Numbered from the stretch's first letter, positions 43,813-53,433 are shown. The stretch is DNA of 64,000 nt from CAZOZZ01 sp965247425 (GCA_965247425.1 OZ252023.1:2852001-2916000), one strand, 5' to 3'. Program-made: numbers and translations. Notes: generated from the sequence alone by a model not told the origin.

Positions 43813-44910
43813 ATGAAGAACCGCGTCACAAGAGAGCCCAAACTCCCAACATTCTCGCCCGTTGCCGAGGACACGTGGGTCACTTCCCTGCGGTCGCAAC
43901 TACAGGACTTGTGGGAGGAGCATAAGAATCCCCCCGCCAAGCTGGAAATTACCGCCAAGAAAGACATGAGTGCTCTCAACCAATTCGTTGGGGGCCCCAC
44001 GTCGTATGTCTCGCTGATAAAGCAGATCCGCGCGACCATAGACGACATCGTTCATCCGAAAGAAAAGCCCGAGGTGACGGCCGAGCCGATCGAGGTCGAA
44101 GGTATCTGGACCGAGCACAGCCGGCGAACTCCGGGACTTATCTCGCTTGCATCGCACGTCATCATAGTCGTGCTGGTGATGTTCCCCATTCTGGGGTTCG
44201 GTCCCGACGCCTTCCAGATAACGGAAACGTTCGTCCCCCTGATGTCGCCACCTTTGATCCTGAATTTGCCTGAAGAGGACGATCAATCCGGTGGTGGAGG
44301 TGGCGGGGGGCTCCAGGAAGAAACACCTCCGACGCTGGGTGAGCTTCCGAAAGCCTCTGACGAACAGCTGGTTCCTCCCACGCCCGAAATTCTCAACACC
44401 GATCCCATTCTGGTGGCCGAACCGACCGTCGTGGCGCCGCAGCTGGCCAACCTCCAATCGCCAGTCAACTTCGCACTGCTTGGGGCCCTCGAGGGCTTGC
44501 CCGGACCACCCTCGGCGGGACCGGGTGTCGGGGGCGGTATCGGAACCGGCCAGGGTCGGGGCGTCGGACAGGGAGGAGGCCCCGGCGTCGGAGAGGGACA
44601 AGGTGGCGGATTTGGAGGCGGTGTCTTCCGTATCGGTGGGGGTGTCTCTCCTCCGACGATATTGTTCAAGGTAGATCCGCAGTACTCCGAAGAAGCACGC
44701 AAGGCACGTTACCAGGGAACCGTCGTCCTGGAGGCCATCGTGAGAAGCGACGGCACGGTCGACATTCTGCGCGTTATTCGCAGTCTGGGATTCGGATTGG
44801 ACGAAAACGCGATTCAGGCGCTGAAACAATGGAAGTTCCGGCCAGGTATGCGGAACGGCGCTCCGGTTGACGTCGCCCTCAATATCGAAGTCAATTTCAA
44901 CCTCCGTTAG
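43813..44910 (+). CDS. TonB-family energy transducer with long cytoplasmic N-terminus
   Basis: Protein of 365 residues ending in a TonB C-terminal domain (ILFKVDPQYSEEARKARYQG, then TVVLEAIVRSDGTVDILRVI and ALKQWKFRPGM). A transmembrane helix LASHVIIVVLVMFPILGFGP lies at about residue 115. The Pro/Gly-rich linker includes a glycine-rich stretch (GGGIGTGQGRGVGQGGGPGV). The roughly 110-residue N-terminal part before the helix is unusual; canonical TonB has only a short cytoplasmic tail. exbB/exbD are not adjacent. ATG at 43813 is preferred over TTG at 43810. Confidence 0.88.
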   Translation: MKNRVTREPKLPTFSPVAEDTWVTSLRSQLQDLWEEHKNPPAKLEITAKKDMSALNQFVGGPTSYVSLIKQIRATIDDIVHPKEKPEVTAEPIEVEGIWTEHSRRTPGLISLASHVIIVVLVMFPILGFGPDAFQITETFVPLMSPPLILNLPEEDDQSGGGGGGGLQEETPPTLGELPKASDEQLVPPTPEILNTDPILVAEPTVVAPQLANLQSPVNFALLGALEGLPGPPSAGPGVGGGIGTGQGRGVGQGGGPGVGEGQGGGFGGGVFRIGGGVSPPTILFKVDPQYSEEARKARYQGTVVLEAIVRSDGTVDILRVIRSLGFGLDENAIQALKQWKFRPGMRNGAPVDVALNIEVNFNLR

Positions 44911-45063
44911 CCCCCCAGCAGCAAGCAATAAAACTGCTCCGCTCAAGATCGAGGGAGTCTGGCCTCGATTCTCCATTCTCTCTACGATCCCTTCTGCCGC
45001 GCAGGTCCTGAGGCTTGTCTCTTTGTGTGGTAAGTTGGAACAGGACGAGTCAGGAGGCACATC

Positions 45064-46242
45064 GTGACGGAGCCCGTCATCATCAGCGCGGTCCGAACTC
45101 CGGTCGGAAAATTCCAGGGGACGTTGAAGTCGCTCTCGGCCACCAGTTTAGGAGCGCTAGTCATTCGTTCGGCCCTTGAGCGTGCCGGTCTGGAACCGGC
45201 CCAGGTCGACGAGGCCATCATGGGCAACGTCGTCTCCGCCGGACTGGGACAGAACCCGGCCCGCCAGGCGGCTCTGGGCGGCGGGCTCACTCCTGAAGTC
45301 GCAGCGATGACGATCAACAAGGTCTGCGGATCCGGTCTCAAGGCGGTCGCCTTGGCGGCCCAGGGCATCCAGACCGGAGACTCGGAAATCGTCGTCGCGG
45401 GCGGCATGGAAAGCATGAGCAACTGCCCCTATCTACTCCCCAAGGCCCGCACGGGTTACAGGCTGGGTGACGGCAAGGTTGTGGACTCCATGATCCAGGA
45501 CGGGCTATGGGACGCCTTTGAAGACTTCCATATGGGCAACACCGGCGAGGTGGTCAGCGAAAAATATAAAGTTCCGAGGGAACGGCAGGACGAATACGCC
45601 CTCGGCAGCCACCAGAAGGCTGTGGCTGCCATCGAGGCCGGCCGATTCCACGATGAGATACTCCCGGTAGAAATCGCGCAGCGAAAGGGCGATCCGATCC
45701 TCTTCGACAGGGACGAGTCGCCGCGGGCAAATGCTTCGATTGAAACGCTCCGAGCACTGAAGCCCGCGTTCAAGAAAGACGGTACGGTGACGGCAGGCAA
45801 TGCCCCCGGCGTAAACGACGGCGCCGCGGCCCTGATCGTAACGTCAACGGAATATGCCAGCCGGCTGGGAAAGACGCCTCTGGCCCGAATTGTCGGCCAG
45901 GCAGTCTCCGGGATCGAACCTGCTCTGGTGATGATGGCTCCGGTCAAAGCCGTCCGCAAACTGGTCGGCAAGATTGGCTGGAATCTCGGCGACGTAGACC
46001 TGGTGGAATTGAACGAAGCATTCTCGGTCCAGGCAGTGGCAGTCACCGAGCAACTGGAACTGGACCCGGCGAAAGTCAACGTCAACGGCGGCGCCGTAGC
46101 CATCGGACATCCGATCGGGGCCAGCGGCGCCAGAATTCTGGTCACGCTCCTTTATGAGATGACGCGACGCGACGTTCGACGCGGCATAGCCACACTGTGC
46201 CTGGGTGGAGGCAATGCCGTCGCCATGGCGGTCGAGCGCTAG
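45064..46242 (+). CDS. Acetyl-CoA acetyltransferase (thiolase)
   Basis: Condenses or cleaves acetoacetyl-CoA. The 392-residue protein has all three thiolase catalytic positions: Cys88 (INKVCGSGLKAVALAAQ), His349 (GGAVAIGHPIGASGARILVT) and Cys379 (GIATLCLGGGNAVAMAVER). GTG start preceded by AGGAGG. The next gene, 38 bp on, is a 3-hydroxyacyl-CoA dehydrogenase, so the pair forms the core of a short-chain acyl-CoA (butyrate or beta-oxidation) operon. Confidence 0.96.
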   Translation: MTEPVIISAVRTPVGKFQGTLKSLSATSLGALVIRSALERAGLEPAQVDEAIMGNVVSAGLGQNPARQAALGGGLTPEVAAMTINKVCGSGLKAVALAAQGIQTGDSEIVVAGGMESMSNCPYLLPKARTGYRLGDGKVVDSMIQDGLWDAFEDFHMGNTGEVVSEKYKVPRERQDEYALGSHQKAVAAIEAGRFHDEILPVEIAQRKGDPILFDRDESPRANASIETLRALKPAFKKDGTVTAGNAPGVNDGAAALIVTSTEYASRLGKTPLARIVGQAVSGIEPALVMMAPVKAVRKLVGKIGWNLGDVDLVELNEAFSVQAVAVTEQLELDPAKVNVNGGAVAIGHPIGASGARILVTLLYEMTRRDVRRGIATLCLGGGNAVAMAVER

Positions 46243-46280
46243 GAGCCCGTGGTGGTCCGGGGAATCAGGAGGTTCTTCCA

Positions 46281-47132
46281 TTGGCGGATGTTCAGACGGT
46301 CGGTGTCATTGGCGCCGGGACGATGGGAAACGGCATCGCCCACGTTGCGGCCCGATCCGGTGTACGAGTTGTTCTTTTTGATGTGGAACAACGATTTCTA
46401 GATCGTGCTTTATCCACGATTTCCAGGAATATGGACCGGGAAGTCGCCCGGGAAAAGCTGACGAGCGAGGAAAAGGAAGGCGCGCTCGGACGAATCTCCG
46501 GGTCGGTGGACAAGCAGGCGCTGGCGGAAACGGACTTCCTGATCGAAGCCGTCACCGAGAATCTCGAGCTTAAGTCGGACATTTTTCGAGATCTCGACGG
46601 GATTGCAAGACCTGAAGTCGTATTGGCGTCGAACACGTCGTCCATATCGATCACAAAACTCGGCTCGGTAACCAAACGCGCTCGAAAGGTCATCGGCATG
46701 CACTTCATGAACCCGGTGCCGGTGATGCGACTCGTCGAAATCGTGCGTGGGCTGGCCACCTCGGATGAGACCTACGAAGTGACGCGGAAACTCGCCGAAC
46801 GCTTTGGCAAGACGGCAGTCGAGGTGAACGACTACCCGGGCTTCGTGTCCAACCGGGTCCTCATGCCGATGATCAACGAAGCCGTGTACTGCCTGATGGA
46901 AGGTGTCGGAGAAGCCGAGGCCATCGACACGGTGATGAAGCTGGGAATGAACCACCCCCTGGGCCCGCTTGCCCTGGCGGACCTGATCGGTCTGGACGTC
47001 TGTCTGGACATCATGAAAGTTCTGCACGACGGCCTGGGAGACTCCAAATACCGGCCATGCCCCCTGCTCCGGAAAATGGTCGACGCAGGATTTCTGGGCA
47101 GGAAAACGGGCCGCGGATTTTATAAGTATTGA
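46281..47132 (+). CDS. 3-hydroxybutyryl-CoA dehydrogenase
   Basis: NAD(P)-dependent oxidoreductase interconverting 3-hydroxyacyl-CoA and 3-oxoacyl-CoA. It shows the Rossmann motif VGVIGAGTMGNGIAHVAARS, catalytic histidine region VIGMHFMNPVPVMRLVEIVR and C-terminal DYPGFVSNRVLMPMINEAVY. A TTG start at 46281 is chosen: AGGAGG lies eight nt before it and the resulting 283 residues match the Hbd family. The frame extends back to 46197 inside the thiolase gene. Co-transcribed with the thiolase. Confidence 0.93.
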   Translation: MADVQTVGVIGAGTMGNGIAHVAARSGVRVVLFDVEQRFLDRALSTISRNMDREVAREKLTSEEKEGALGRISGSVDKQALAETDFLIEAVTENLELKSDIFRDLDGIARPEVVLASNTSSISITKLGSVTKRARKVIGMHFMNPVPVMRLVEIVRGLATSDETYEVTRKLAERFGKTAVEVNDYPGFVSNRVLMPMINEAVYCLMEGVGEAEAIDTVMKLGMNHPLGPLALADLIGLDVCLDIMKVLHDGLGDSKYRPCPLLRKMVDAGFLGRKTGRGFYKY

Positions 47133-47207
47133 GAATGGGAGTCCGAGGTCCAAAGTCGGGGAGGGTTTGCGCCGTGCCTGTACAGGTGAGACTGCTGGCT
47201 GTGTTGA

Positions 47208-47285
47208 GACGCAGAGTTTTGTTTCTGTGATAAGAAGGTCATTCCTCCGAGAAACAATCCAATCTGCGTCTCTGCGTCGAAAAAA
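47208..47285. repeat. CGCAGAG-family inverted repeat, short spacer
   Basis: ACGCAGAGTTTTGTTTCTG on the left and ATCTGCGTCTCTGCGTCGAA on the right enclose about 45 bp. It lies in the 222-bp gap after the 3-hydroxyacyl-CoA dehydrogenase gene. Confidence 0.75.
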
Positions 47286-47354
47286 CACTTCGGATAACGT
47301 GGAGTTCTAACTGAAAAGGACCAATGTTGTCCGCCCTTTCGTCCATTCTTACGT

Positions 47355-48503
47355 ATGGTCCACTGCCAAAATTGCACGACACGTAACGGGCTGACCCGGC
47401 AATTCTGCTGGAAGTGCGGAACGAAGCTCCTGATTTCGACTGGAGGGGCACGGTCGGATGTTCCGATGACGGTTTTGGACGAGCATGTCCTCGAACGCCT
47501 GAGCGCTATGGAATATACGCTGTCGGCGATGAACAAGCGAGTAGAGGCCTTAACTGAGACGATGGAAAGAGTTGCCGCCAACAACTTCATCGATCACACG
47601 ATGATTGAGACCCTGACCGAATCATTGGAATCGGCCGGCGTCAATCTGGCCAACCTGGAATCCGAGTGGCAGAAACGGATCGATTCGCGACTGACGGAAA
47701 ATGAGGAGGTCGATCGACTCGGTTCGCGAATGGAACAGATCGTCGATTTCTACAGAGGCTCCGAGCGAAAGCAGTTTACGCTGTGGGTCGGGCGTGCTTT
47801 CGACCTGCTGGTCTCCGATCGCACGGAGGAAAGCCTGACGTCACTCGAATCGGCGTTCAGGCACGATCCCTCGAACTACGAATTGGGAATGTTGCTCGCC
47901 GAAGTCTTTTTCCAGGCGAAACAATTCTTGTCGGCCAGCCAATGCCTGGCACGAGTGCTCGAAGCGAAACCGGACCATTTCGAAGCGACCCTCTTGATGG
48001 GACTCCTCGAAAAACGGAACGGAAATCCCCACGCCGCCCAGCAACTCCTGGAAGCAGCCGTCGGCATGCGAAACGATTCGGCTTCGGCTCACGCCACACT
48101 GGGATCGCTGTTCCTGGACCATGGAAACCGTAAACAAGCACTGGAGCACCTGAAACGGGCTCTGGAATTGCATCCGAGCGCTACGATCCATTTCATGCTG
48201 AGCGCGATCTACTATGAAGGGGCCAAGCACAAGCGTGCAATCGATCATCTGAAACTGGCAACGCAACTCGACCCCGATTACGGGGAAGCGTTCTATCAGA
48301 TGGGCCTGCTGTGCCTGGAAATGAACTGGAGACGCAAAGCCAAAGAATGCTTCACGAACGCCCGGCGTATCAACCCGCGTGAGCAGAGATATCACCAGGA
48401 GATGCGCGGGTTTTCCGAATACCATGTATCTCCGGACGAGTTAGGCGGCCTCGTTCGGGACGAATTACGCCTGACGGGGTGTGGGGCCAAACGGTCTCGC
48501 TAA
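47355..48503 (+). CDS. Zinc-ribbon plus TPR protein
   Basis: The 382-residue protein starts with a zinc ribbon: MVHCQNCTTRNGLTRQFCWK has CxxC and a second CWKC pair (Cys4, Cys7, Cys18, Cys21). A helical region of about 100 residues, possibly coiled coil (NKRVEALTETMERVAANNFI), follows. Several TPRs then run to the C-terminus (AHATLGSLFLDHGNRKQALE; IDHLKLATQLDPDYGEAFYQ). No signal peptide or membrane helix is seen, so it is a cytoplasmic scaffold. Partner unknown; it lies upstream of recA, separated by a tandem array. Confidence 0.85.
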   Translation: MVHCQNCTTRNGLTRQFCWKCGTKLLISTGGARSDVPMTVLDEHVLERLSAMEYTLSAMNKRVEALTETMERVAANNFIDHTMIETLTESLESAGVNLANLESEWQKRIDSRLTENEEVDRLGSRMEQIVDFYRGSERKQFTLWVGRAFDLLVSDRTEESLTSLESAFRHDPSNYELGMLLAEVFFQAKQFLSASQCLARVLEAKPDHFEATLLMGLLEKRNGNPHAAQQLLEAAVGMRNDSASAHATLGSLFLDHGNRKQALEHLKRALELHPSATIHFMLSAIYYEGAKHKRAIDHLKLATQLDPDYGEAFYQMGLLCLEMNWRRKAKECFTNARRINPREQRYHQEMRGFSEYHVSPDELGGLVRDELRLTGCGAKRSR

Positions 48504-48630
48504 GGGTCCGCTCCTGAATAACTTCACAGAGTTGGCGCCCAGATTTAGGTCAGATTTGGTCGCGACCGATTGAGCAGACCGGAGGAATAGCCCGGCTATT
48601 TCGAGGATCTGTGATTGAGGAGCGGCCGAA

Positions 48631-48862
48631 GATGCCGCGAAGATCGCGAAGATGCCGCGAAGACCGCGAAGATGCCGCGAAGACCGCGAAGATGCCGCGA
48701 AGACCGCGAAGATGCCGCGAAGACCGCGAAGATGCCGCGAAGACCGCGAAGATGCCGCGAAGACCGCGAAGATGCCGCGAAGACCGCGAAGATGCCGCGA
48801 AGACCGCGAAGATGCCGCGAAGACCGCGAAGATGCCGCGATGCCGCGAAGACCGCGAAGATG
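48631..48862. repeat. 20-bp tandem array upstream of recA (about 11.5 units)
   Basis: The unit GATGCCGCGAAGACCGCGAA repeats head to tail with almost no variation from 48631; a small slip occurs near 48841. There are no spacers, so it is not CRISPR. Because 20 is not a multiple of 3, every frame reads as a low-complexity Arg/Lys/Glu peptide; I do not regard these as genes. The 464-bp gap also contains about 100 bp of ordinary sequence before recA, where its promoter should lie. Confidence 0.95.
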
Positions 48863-48967
48863 GCGTGAAGATGGGATGCCAAAATGTGAAGTTATTCTTG
48901 AGTGGACCCTAAACGATCGGAAGAGCCCTTCGCTGGACCGGCCTGAAAATAGAAACGAGGAAACAAA

Positions 48968-50056
48968 ATGGCAGAAGAAAAGAAAGAGAAATCACGAGCG
49001 ATCGATCTGGCATTGAGTCAGATTGAGAAGCAGTTCGGCAAGGGCTCGATCATGCGGCTCGGAGGCACGAACGCGATCCCCTCGATAGAGTACATACCAT
49101 CGGGCTCGATTGCCCTGGATGCGGCGCTTGGAGTCGGGGGATTCCCCAGGGGCCGGGTGACGGAAATCTACGGACCGGAGTCGAGCGGCAAGACGACGTT
49201 GACTCTCCATGTGATCGCCGAAGCGCAGAAACTGGGTGGTACGGCCGCCTTTGTCGACGCGGAACACGCACTCGATGCCCACTACGCCAGAAAGCTGGGA
49301 GTCGATATCGACAACCTACTGGTATCCCAGCCCGATAGCGGCGAACAGGCGCTGGAGATTACCGAGGTTCTCATTCGCAGCGGCGCCATCGACATCGTTG
49401 TCATCGACTCGGTAGCCGCCCTTGTACCGCGGGCGGAGCTGGAAGGAGAAATGGGCGAGGCTCAGATGGGTCTTCAGGCCAGATTGATGTCACAGGCGCT
49501 CCGGAAGCTGACCGGCGTCGTGTCGAAGTCCCGGACAACCCTGGTCTTTATCAACCAGATCCGGGAAAAAATCGGTGTGATGTTCGGAAATCCGGAAACT
49601 ACAACCGGTGGCCGGGCGCTGAAGTTCTACTCCTCGGTGCGCGCGGATATCCGAAGGATAGGATCGATCAAGGACGGGGATGCGATCGTAGGCAACCGGA
49701 CGCGGGTCAAGGTGGTCAAGAACAAGGTCGCTCCACCTTTCCGGACCGCTGAGTTCGATATCATGTACGGAATGGGGATATCTCGTGAAGGCGAACTCCT
49801 GGACCTTGCCGTCGATCAAAACATCGTAAACAAGAGTGGTTCCTGGTTCTCGTTCGAAAGTGAACGGCTGGGTCAGGGCCGGGAAAACGCCAAGCAATTT
49901 TTGTCCGAACACGTGGAGTATCGTGATCGGATCGAACAGTCCGTCCGCCAGGCTCTCGGCCTCGCTGTTGCCCCAGTCGCCCCCGATGTCCAGGCCGAGG
50001 CGATTGCGACCGTCCCAGGCAGCAATGGAGGACCGCGCAACGGCAAGAAACGCTGA
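48968..50056 (+). CDS. recA: Recombinase RecA
   Basis: Homologous-recombination and SOS coprotease ATPase. The 362-residue protein has Walker A GPESSGKTTLTLHVIAEAQK, Walker B IDIVVIDSVAALVPRAELEG, the DNA-binding loop MGLQARLMSQALRKLTGVVS and FINQIREKIGVMFGNPETTT. The C-terminal tail is basic (GGPRNGKKR) rather than strongly acidic as in E. coli. ATG at 48968 has GAGGAAA upstream. A strong terminator follows. No LexA-type operator recognised. Confidence 0.98.
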   Translation: MAEEKKEKSRAIDLALSQIEKQFGKGSIMRLGGTNAIPSIEYIPSGSIALDAALGVGGFPRGRVTEIYGPESSGKTTLTLHVIAEAQKLGGTAAFVDAEHALDAHYARKLGVDIDNLLVSQPDSGEQALEITEVLIRSGAIDIVVIDSVAALVPRAELEGEMGEAQMGLQARLMSQALRKLTGVVSKSRTTLVFINQIREKIGVMFGNPETTTGGRALKFYSSVRADIRRIGSIKDGDAIVGNRTRVKVVKNKVAPPFRTAEFDIMYGMGISREGELLDLAVDQNIVNKSGSWFSFESERLGQGRENAKQFLSEHVEYRDRIEQSVRQALGLAVAPVAPDVQAEAIATVPGSNGGPRNGKKR

Positions 50057-50155
50057 ATCGGAGCAAAGAGACCAGAATCGGAAAAAGTCTAAAGTGCAAA
50101 AGCCGTTGTTCCGATAAACAAAGTATCTCACTCAGTTCTCACAACTCGTTGCAAG

Positions 50156-50183
50156 GGCCCCGCGGAAGCGGGGCCTTTTTTTT
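50156..50183 (+). terminator. Rho-independent terminator after recA
   Basis: GGCCCCGC/GCGGGGCC 8-bp stem with a GGAA loop, followed by eight T (50176-50183), lies 100 bp after the recA stop. Confidence 0.93.
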
Positions 50184-50275
50184 ACACGGATTACGCAAAT
50201 TTCGCAGATTAGGAGCTTCACGTGAGCCGCGCCACACCTGAACCTTAAACCCCTCATCTGCGCAATCTGCGTGCC
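50184..50275. repeat. Diverged CGCAGAT-type inverted repeat
   Basis: ACGGATTACGCAAATTTCGC followed by AGATTA, facing CATCTGCGCAATCTGCGTGC, lies between the recA terminator and ileS. It is a relative of the CGCAGAG family; the ileS leader must lie within it. Confidence 0.6.
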
Positions 50276-50291
50276 ATGTTAAATTAGGGGG

Positions 50292-53200
50292 ATGTTCAGA
50301 CAGCTGTCGGACAAACTGAAACTCCCGGCTCTCGAAGAAGGGGTTCTGGAACACTGGAAGACCCATCGGGTCTTTGAGAGTAGCGTCGAGATACGTCAGG
50401 ATGGACCCGACTTCACCTTTTACGAAGGTCCTCCCACCGCGAACGGAAAGCCGGGAATTCATCACGTGTTCGCCCGGACGATCAAAGATCTGGTCTGCCG
50501 GTTCAAGACGATGCAAGGCTATCAGGTCCATCGGAAGGCCGGGTGGGACACGCACGGCCTCCCGGTCGAGATCGAGGTCGAACGGCAGCTTGGCATCAAA
50601 CACAAGGAAGAGATCGAGACGTTCGGAATCGAGAGGTTTAACGCCGCCTGCCGCAAATCGGTCTTCGATTACAAGGACCTCTGGGAAGAACTCACCGAAC
50701 GCATGGGCTACTGGGTGGACATGGACAGCCCTTACATCACGTGTGAGAACGACTACATCGAGTCCGTCTGGTGGGCTCTTGATTCGTTCTTCCAGGATGG
50801 CCTGGTTTACCAGGACTTCAAGGTCCAGCTCTATTGTCCCCGTTGCGGCACGCCGCTTTCATCCCACGAGGTGGCTCAGGGTTATCGAGACGTCGACGAT
50901 CCTTCCATCTACGTCAAGGCACGGCTGACAGATGAAGAACACACCTACTTTCTTGTGTGGACGACGACACCCTGGACGTTGATATCGAACGTCGCGCTGG
51001 CGGTGGGGCCGGACATCGAATATGTCAAGGTACGGCTCGGAGATGAGTATCTGATTCTGGCAAAAGAACGGTTGCCGGTCCTGGGCGATGAGGTGGAAAT
51101 TGTCGGAACGTTCCCCGGGTCGACGCTGGTCGGGAAGGAATACGAGAGGTGGTTCGATCTGTTTCCAGCGGACCGAAAGGCCTGGTACGTCATCGATGCC
51201 CCGTTTGTAACGACGACCGACGGATCCGGGATCGTGCATCTGGCGCCGGCCTATGGAGAAGACGATTATCAGGCATCGAAGGCAAACAACCTGCCGATGA
51301 TCCATGCCGTCGACGCCGAAGGCCAGTTCCTGGCCGAAGCCGGGCCCTTCGCCGGAAAGTTCTTCAAGGATGCCGACCCGTTGATCACGAGCGATCTCAA
51401 GGGCCGCGGGCTGCTCTTTTCAAAGGAGATGCACCATCACAGCTATCCTCATTGCTGGAGATGCGAAACGCCTCTGATCTTTTACGCACGCCGGTCCTGG
51501 TATATCCGGACGACCGACTTCAGGGACGACATGATCGAATACAATCGCGCTATCGCATGGCATCCGCCGGAGTTTGGCGTCGGACGTTTCGGCAACTGGC
51601 TGGAAGAGAACAAGGACTGGGCCATCTCGCGAGACCGCTACTGGGGGACACCGATCCCGATCTGGGTGTGCGAATCGTGTGACCGGAAGCGATCGATCGG
51701 AAGCGTGGAAGAGCTGCGGCGCGACGGGCGGAACCTGCCCGATCCCCTGGATCTGCACAAGCCATACGTGGACCAGGTGACGTTCGACTGCACCTGTGGA
51801 GACACGATGCGACGGATCCCCGAGGTGGTGGATGCCTGGTTCGATTCGGGCTCGATGCCGTTCGCCCAGTGGCACTACCCATTCGAGAACGAGGAGATCT
51901 TCAAGCACTCTTTCCCGGCCGACTACATCGCCGAAGGAGTCGATCAAACGCGCGGCTGGTTCTATACACTGCACGCGATCAGCTCTCACCTGTTCAAGCA
52001 GCCGAGTTTTAAGAATGTCGTCGTCAATGAGCTGGTGCTGGATCCGGCCGGTCAGAAAATGTCCAAGTCGAAAGGAAACACGGTCGACCCGTTCCAGGTC
52101 ATGGACCAGCATGGGGCAGATGCCGTCCGATGGTTTCTGATCGTGTCGGGCCCGCCCTGGAAACCCAAGCTGTTTGACGAGAAGTCCGTTGAGGACGTCG
52201 GTCGAAAACTCTTCGGCACTCTGCTGAACACTTATGCGTTCTTCGCGCTCTACGCCAACATCGACCGGTTCGAGTATGCGGAGGAAGAGGTCTCGCCGGA
52301 TAGCCGCCCGGACATCGACCGGTGGATCCTGTCGGTCTTGAACTCGACGGCCGCTCGATATCTGGAGGCGATGGAATCCTACGATCCGACACGCGCCGCA
52401 CGCCTGGTTTCGCACTTTGCCATCGAGCAGGTTTCCAACTGGTACGTTCGCAGGAACCGGCGTCGCTTCTGGAAGAGCGAACTCGGCCCCGACAAAATCT
52501 CCGCCTACCAGACCCTGTTTGAGTGCCTGCTCGGAATCGTGAAGATGATGGCTCCGATCGCGCCCTTCCTCTCCGACGAGATCTATCGGTGTCTGATGGA
52601 GCGCACCGGTCGCGAGACCTCGGCTTCGGTCCACCTGGCGCGGATGATCGCACCTCGAGAAGAACGGGTGGATGAAGACCTGGAGAAACGCATGGAACTG
52701 GCTCAGCGGGTCGTATACCTGGTTCGTTCGATGCGGTCCCGCAGTGAGCTCAAAGTCCGCCAGCCGTTGGCTCGAATATCGATTCCAGCCTCCGATGCCG
52801 TTCGGAATCTCGTAGGCGGTGTCCGAACCCTGATCCTTGACGAAATCAACGTGAAGGATATCGAGTTCGTTGATGAAAGCTCGCCGATCATTCAGAAGAG
52901 CGCCTCCCCCAACTTCAGGCGACTCGGACCGCGTTTCGGCAAGAACGTCAATTCCGTCGCCCGACGCGTTCGATCCATGACGACGGACGAGATCAACCAG
53001 ATCGAAATCAGCGGTTCGTTTCGAACGGAGGTAGACGGGACGTCGGTGGACATCGACCTGGATGATTTGTCGGTTACGACCAGGGATATCGAAGGATGGA
53101 TGGTGGAGTCTGCCGACGGATTGACGGTAGCGCTCGACACCACTTTGACGCCGGAATTGCGGGACGAAGGAATGGCTCGAGAGTTCGTCAATCGCGTCCA

Positions 53201-53426
53201 GAACATGCGCAGGGACGCCGGCCTGGAAATCACCGACCGGATCCTGATCGGCTTCAAGGCAGGCGAACAGCTCTCGAAGGCGATCCTGAACATGTCGGAC
53301 TATGTCATGTCGGAAACCCTCGCACTGGCCGTCGAATCGGATCGTCTCGAGACCGATCATCAGGCCCGATGGGAGATCGATGGCCAGGGGTGCGAGATCG
53401 GTATTTCCAAAGCCCCTTGGCCTTGA
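50292..53426 (+). CDS. ileS: Isoleucyl-tRNA synthetase, type 2 (GxHH signature)
   Basis: Class I synthetase of 1044 residues that charges tRNA-Ile and edits Val. The first signature reads GKPGIHHVFARTIKD: the usual HxGH is replaced by GxHH (Gly55-His58). The second signature KMSKS is intact at 589-593 (GQKMSKSKGNTVDPFQVMDQ). The CP1 editing domain is present (LVWTTTPWTLISNVALAVGP). Length and the eukaryote-like anticodon-binding C-terminus (no zinc finger of type 1) place it in IleRS2. In that group the GxHH swap is known to give extreme resistance to mupirocin. A tRNA-Phe gene follows. Confidence 0.96.
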   Translation: MFRQLSDKLKLPALEEGVLEHWKTHRVFESSVEIRQDGPDFTFYEGPPTANGKPGIHHVFARTIKDLVCRFKTMQGYQVHRKAGWDTHGLPVEIEVERQLGIKHKEEIETFGIERFNAACRKSVFDYKDLWEELTERMGYWVDMDSPYITCENDYIESVWWALDSFFQDGLVYQDFKVQLYCPRCGTPLSSHEVAQGYRDVDDPSIYVKARLTDEEHTYFLVWTTTPWTLISNVALAVGPDIEYVKVRLGDEYLILAKERLPVLGDEVEIVGTFPGSTLVGKEYERWFDLFPADRKAWYVIDAPFVTTTDGSGIVHLAPAYGEDDYQASKANNLPMIHAVDAEGQFLAEAGPFAGKFFKDADPLITSDLKGRGLLFSKEMHHHSYPHCWRCETPLIFYARRSWYIRTTDFRDDMIEYNRAIAWHPPEFGVGRFGNWLEENKDWAISRDRYWGTPIPIWVCESCDRKRSIGSVEELRRDGRNLPDPLDLHKPYVDQVTFDCTCGDTMRRIPEVVDAWFDSGSMPFAQWHYPFENEEIFKHSFPADYIAEGVDQTRGWFYTLHAISSHLFKQPSFKNVVVNELVLDPAGQKMSKSKGNTVDPFQVMDQHGADAVRWFLIVSGPPWKPKLFDEKSVEDVGRKLFGTLLNTYAFFALYANIDRFEYAEEEVSPDSRPDIDRWILSVLNSTAARYLEAMESYDPTRAARLVSHFAIEQVSNWYVRRNRRRFWKSELGPDKISAYQTLFECLLGIVKMMAPIAPFLSDEIYRCLMERTGRETSASVHLARMIAPREERVDEDLEKRMELAQRVVYLVRSMRSRSELKVRQPLARISIPASDAVRNLVGGVRTLILDEINVKDIEFVDESSPIIQKSASPNFRRLGPRFGKNVNSVARRVRSMTTDEINQIEISGSFRTEVDGTSVDIDLDDLSVTTRDIEGWMVESADGLTVALDTTLTPELRDEGMAREFVNRVQNMRRDAGLEITDRILIGFKAGEQLSKAILNMSDYVMSETLALAVESDRLETDHQARWEIDGQGCEIGISKAPWP

Positions 53427-53433
53427 TTGGCCC

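Noticed and set aside
48611..49016. Arg/Lys/Glu repeat proteins and a possible CRISPR array upstream of recA
   Set aside because: Frames arise because the 20-bp unit is open in every frame. The units are contiguous with no spacers, so it is not CRISPR.
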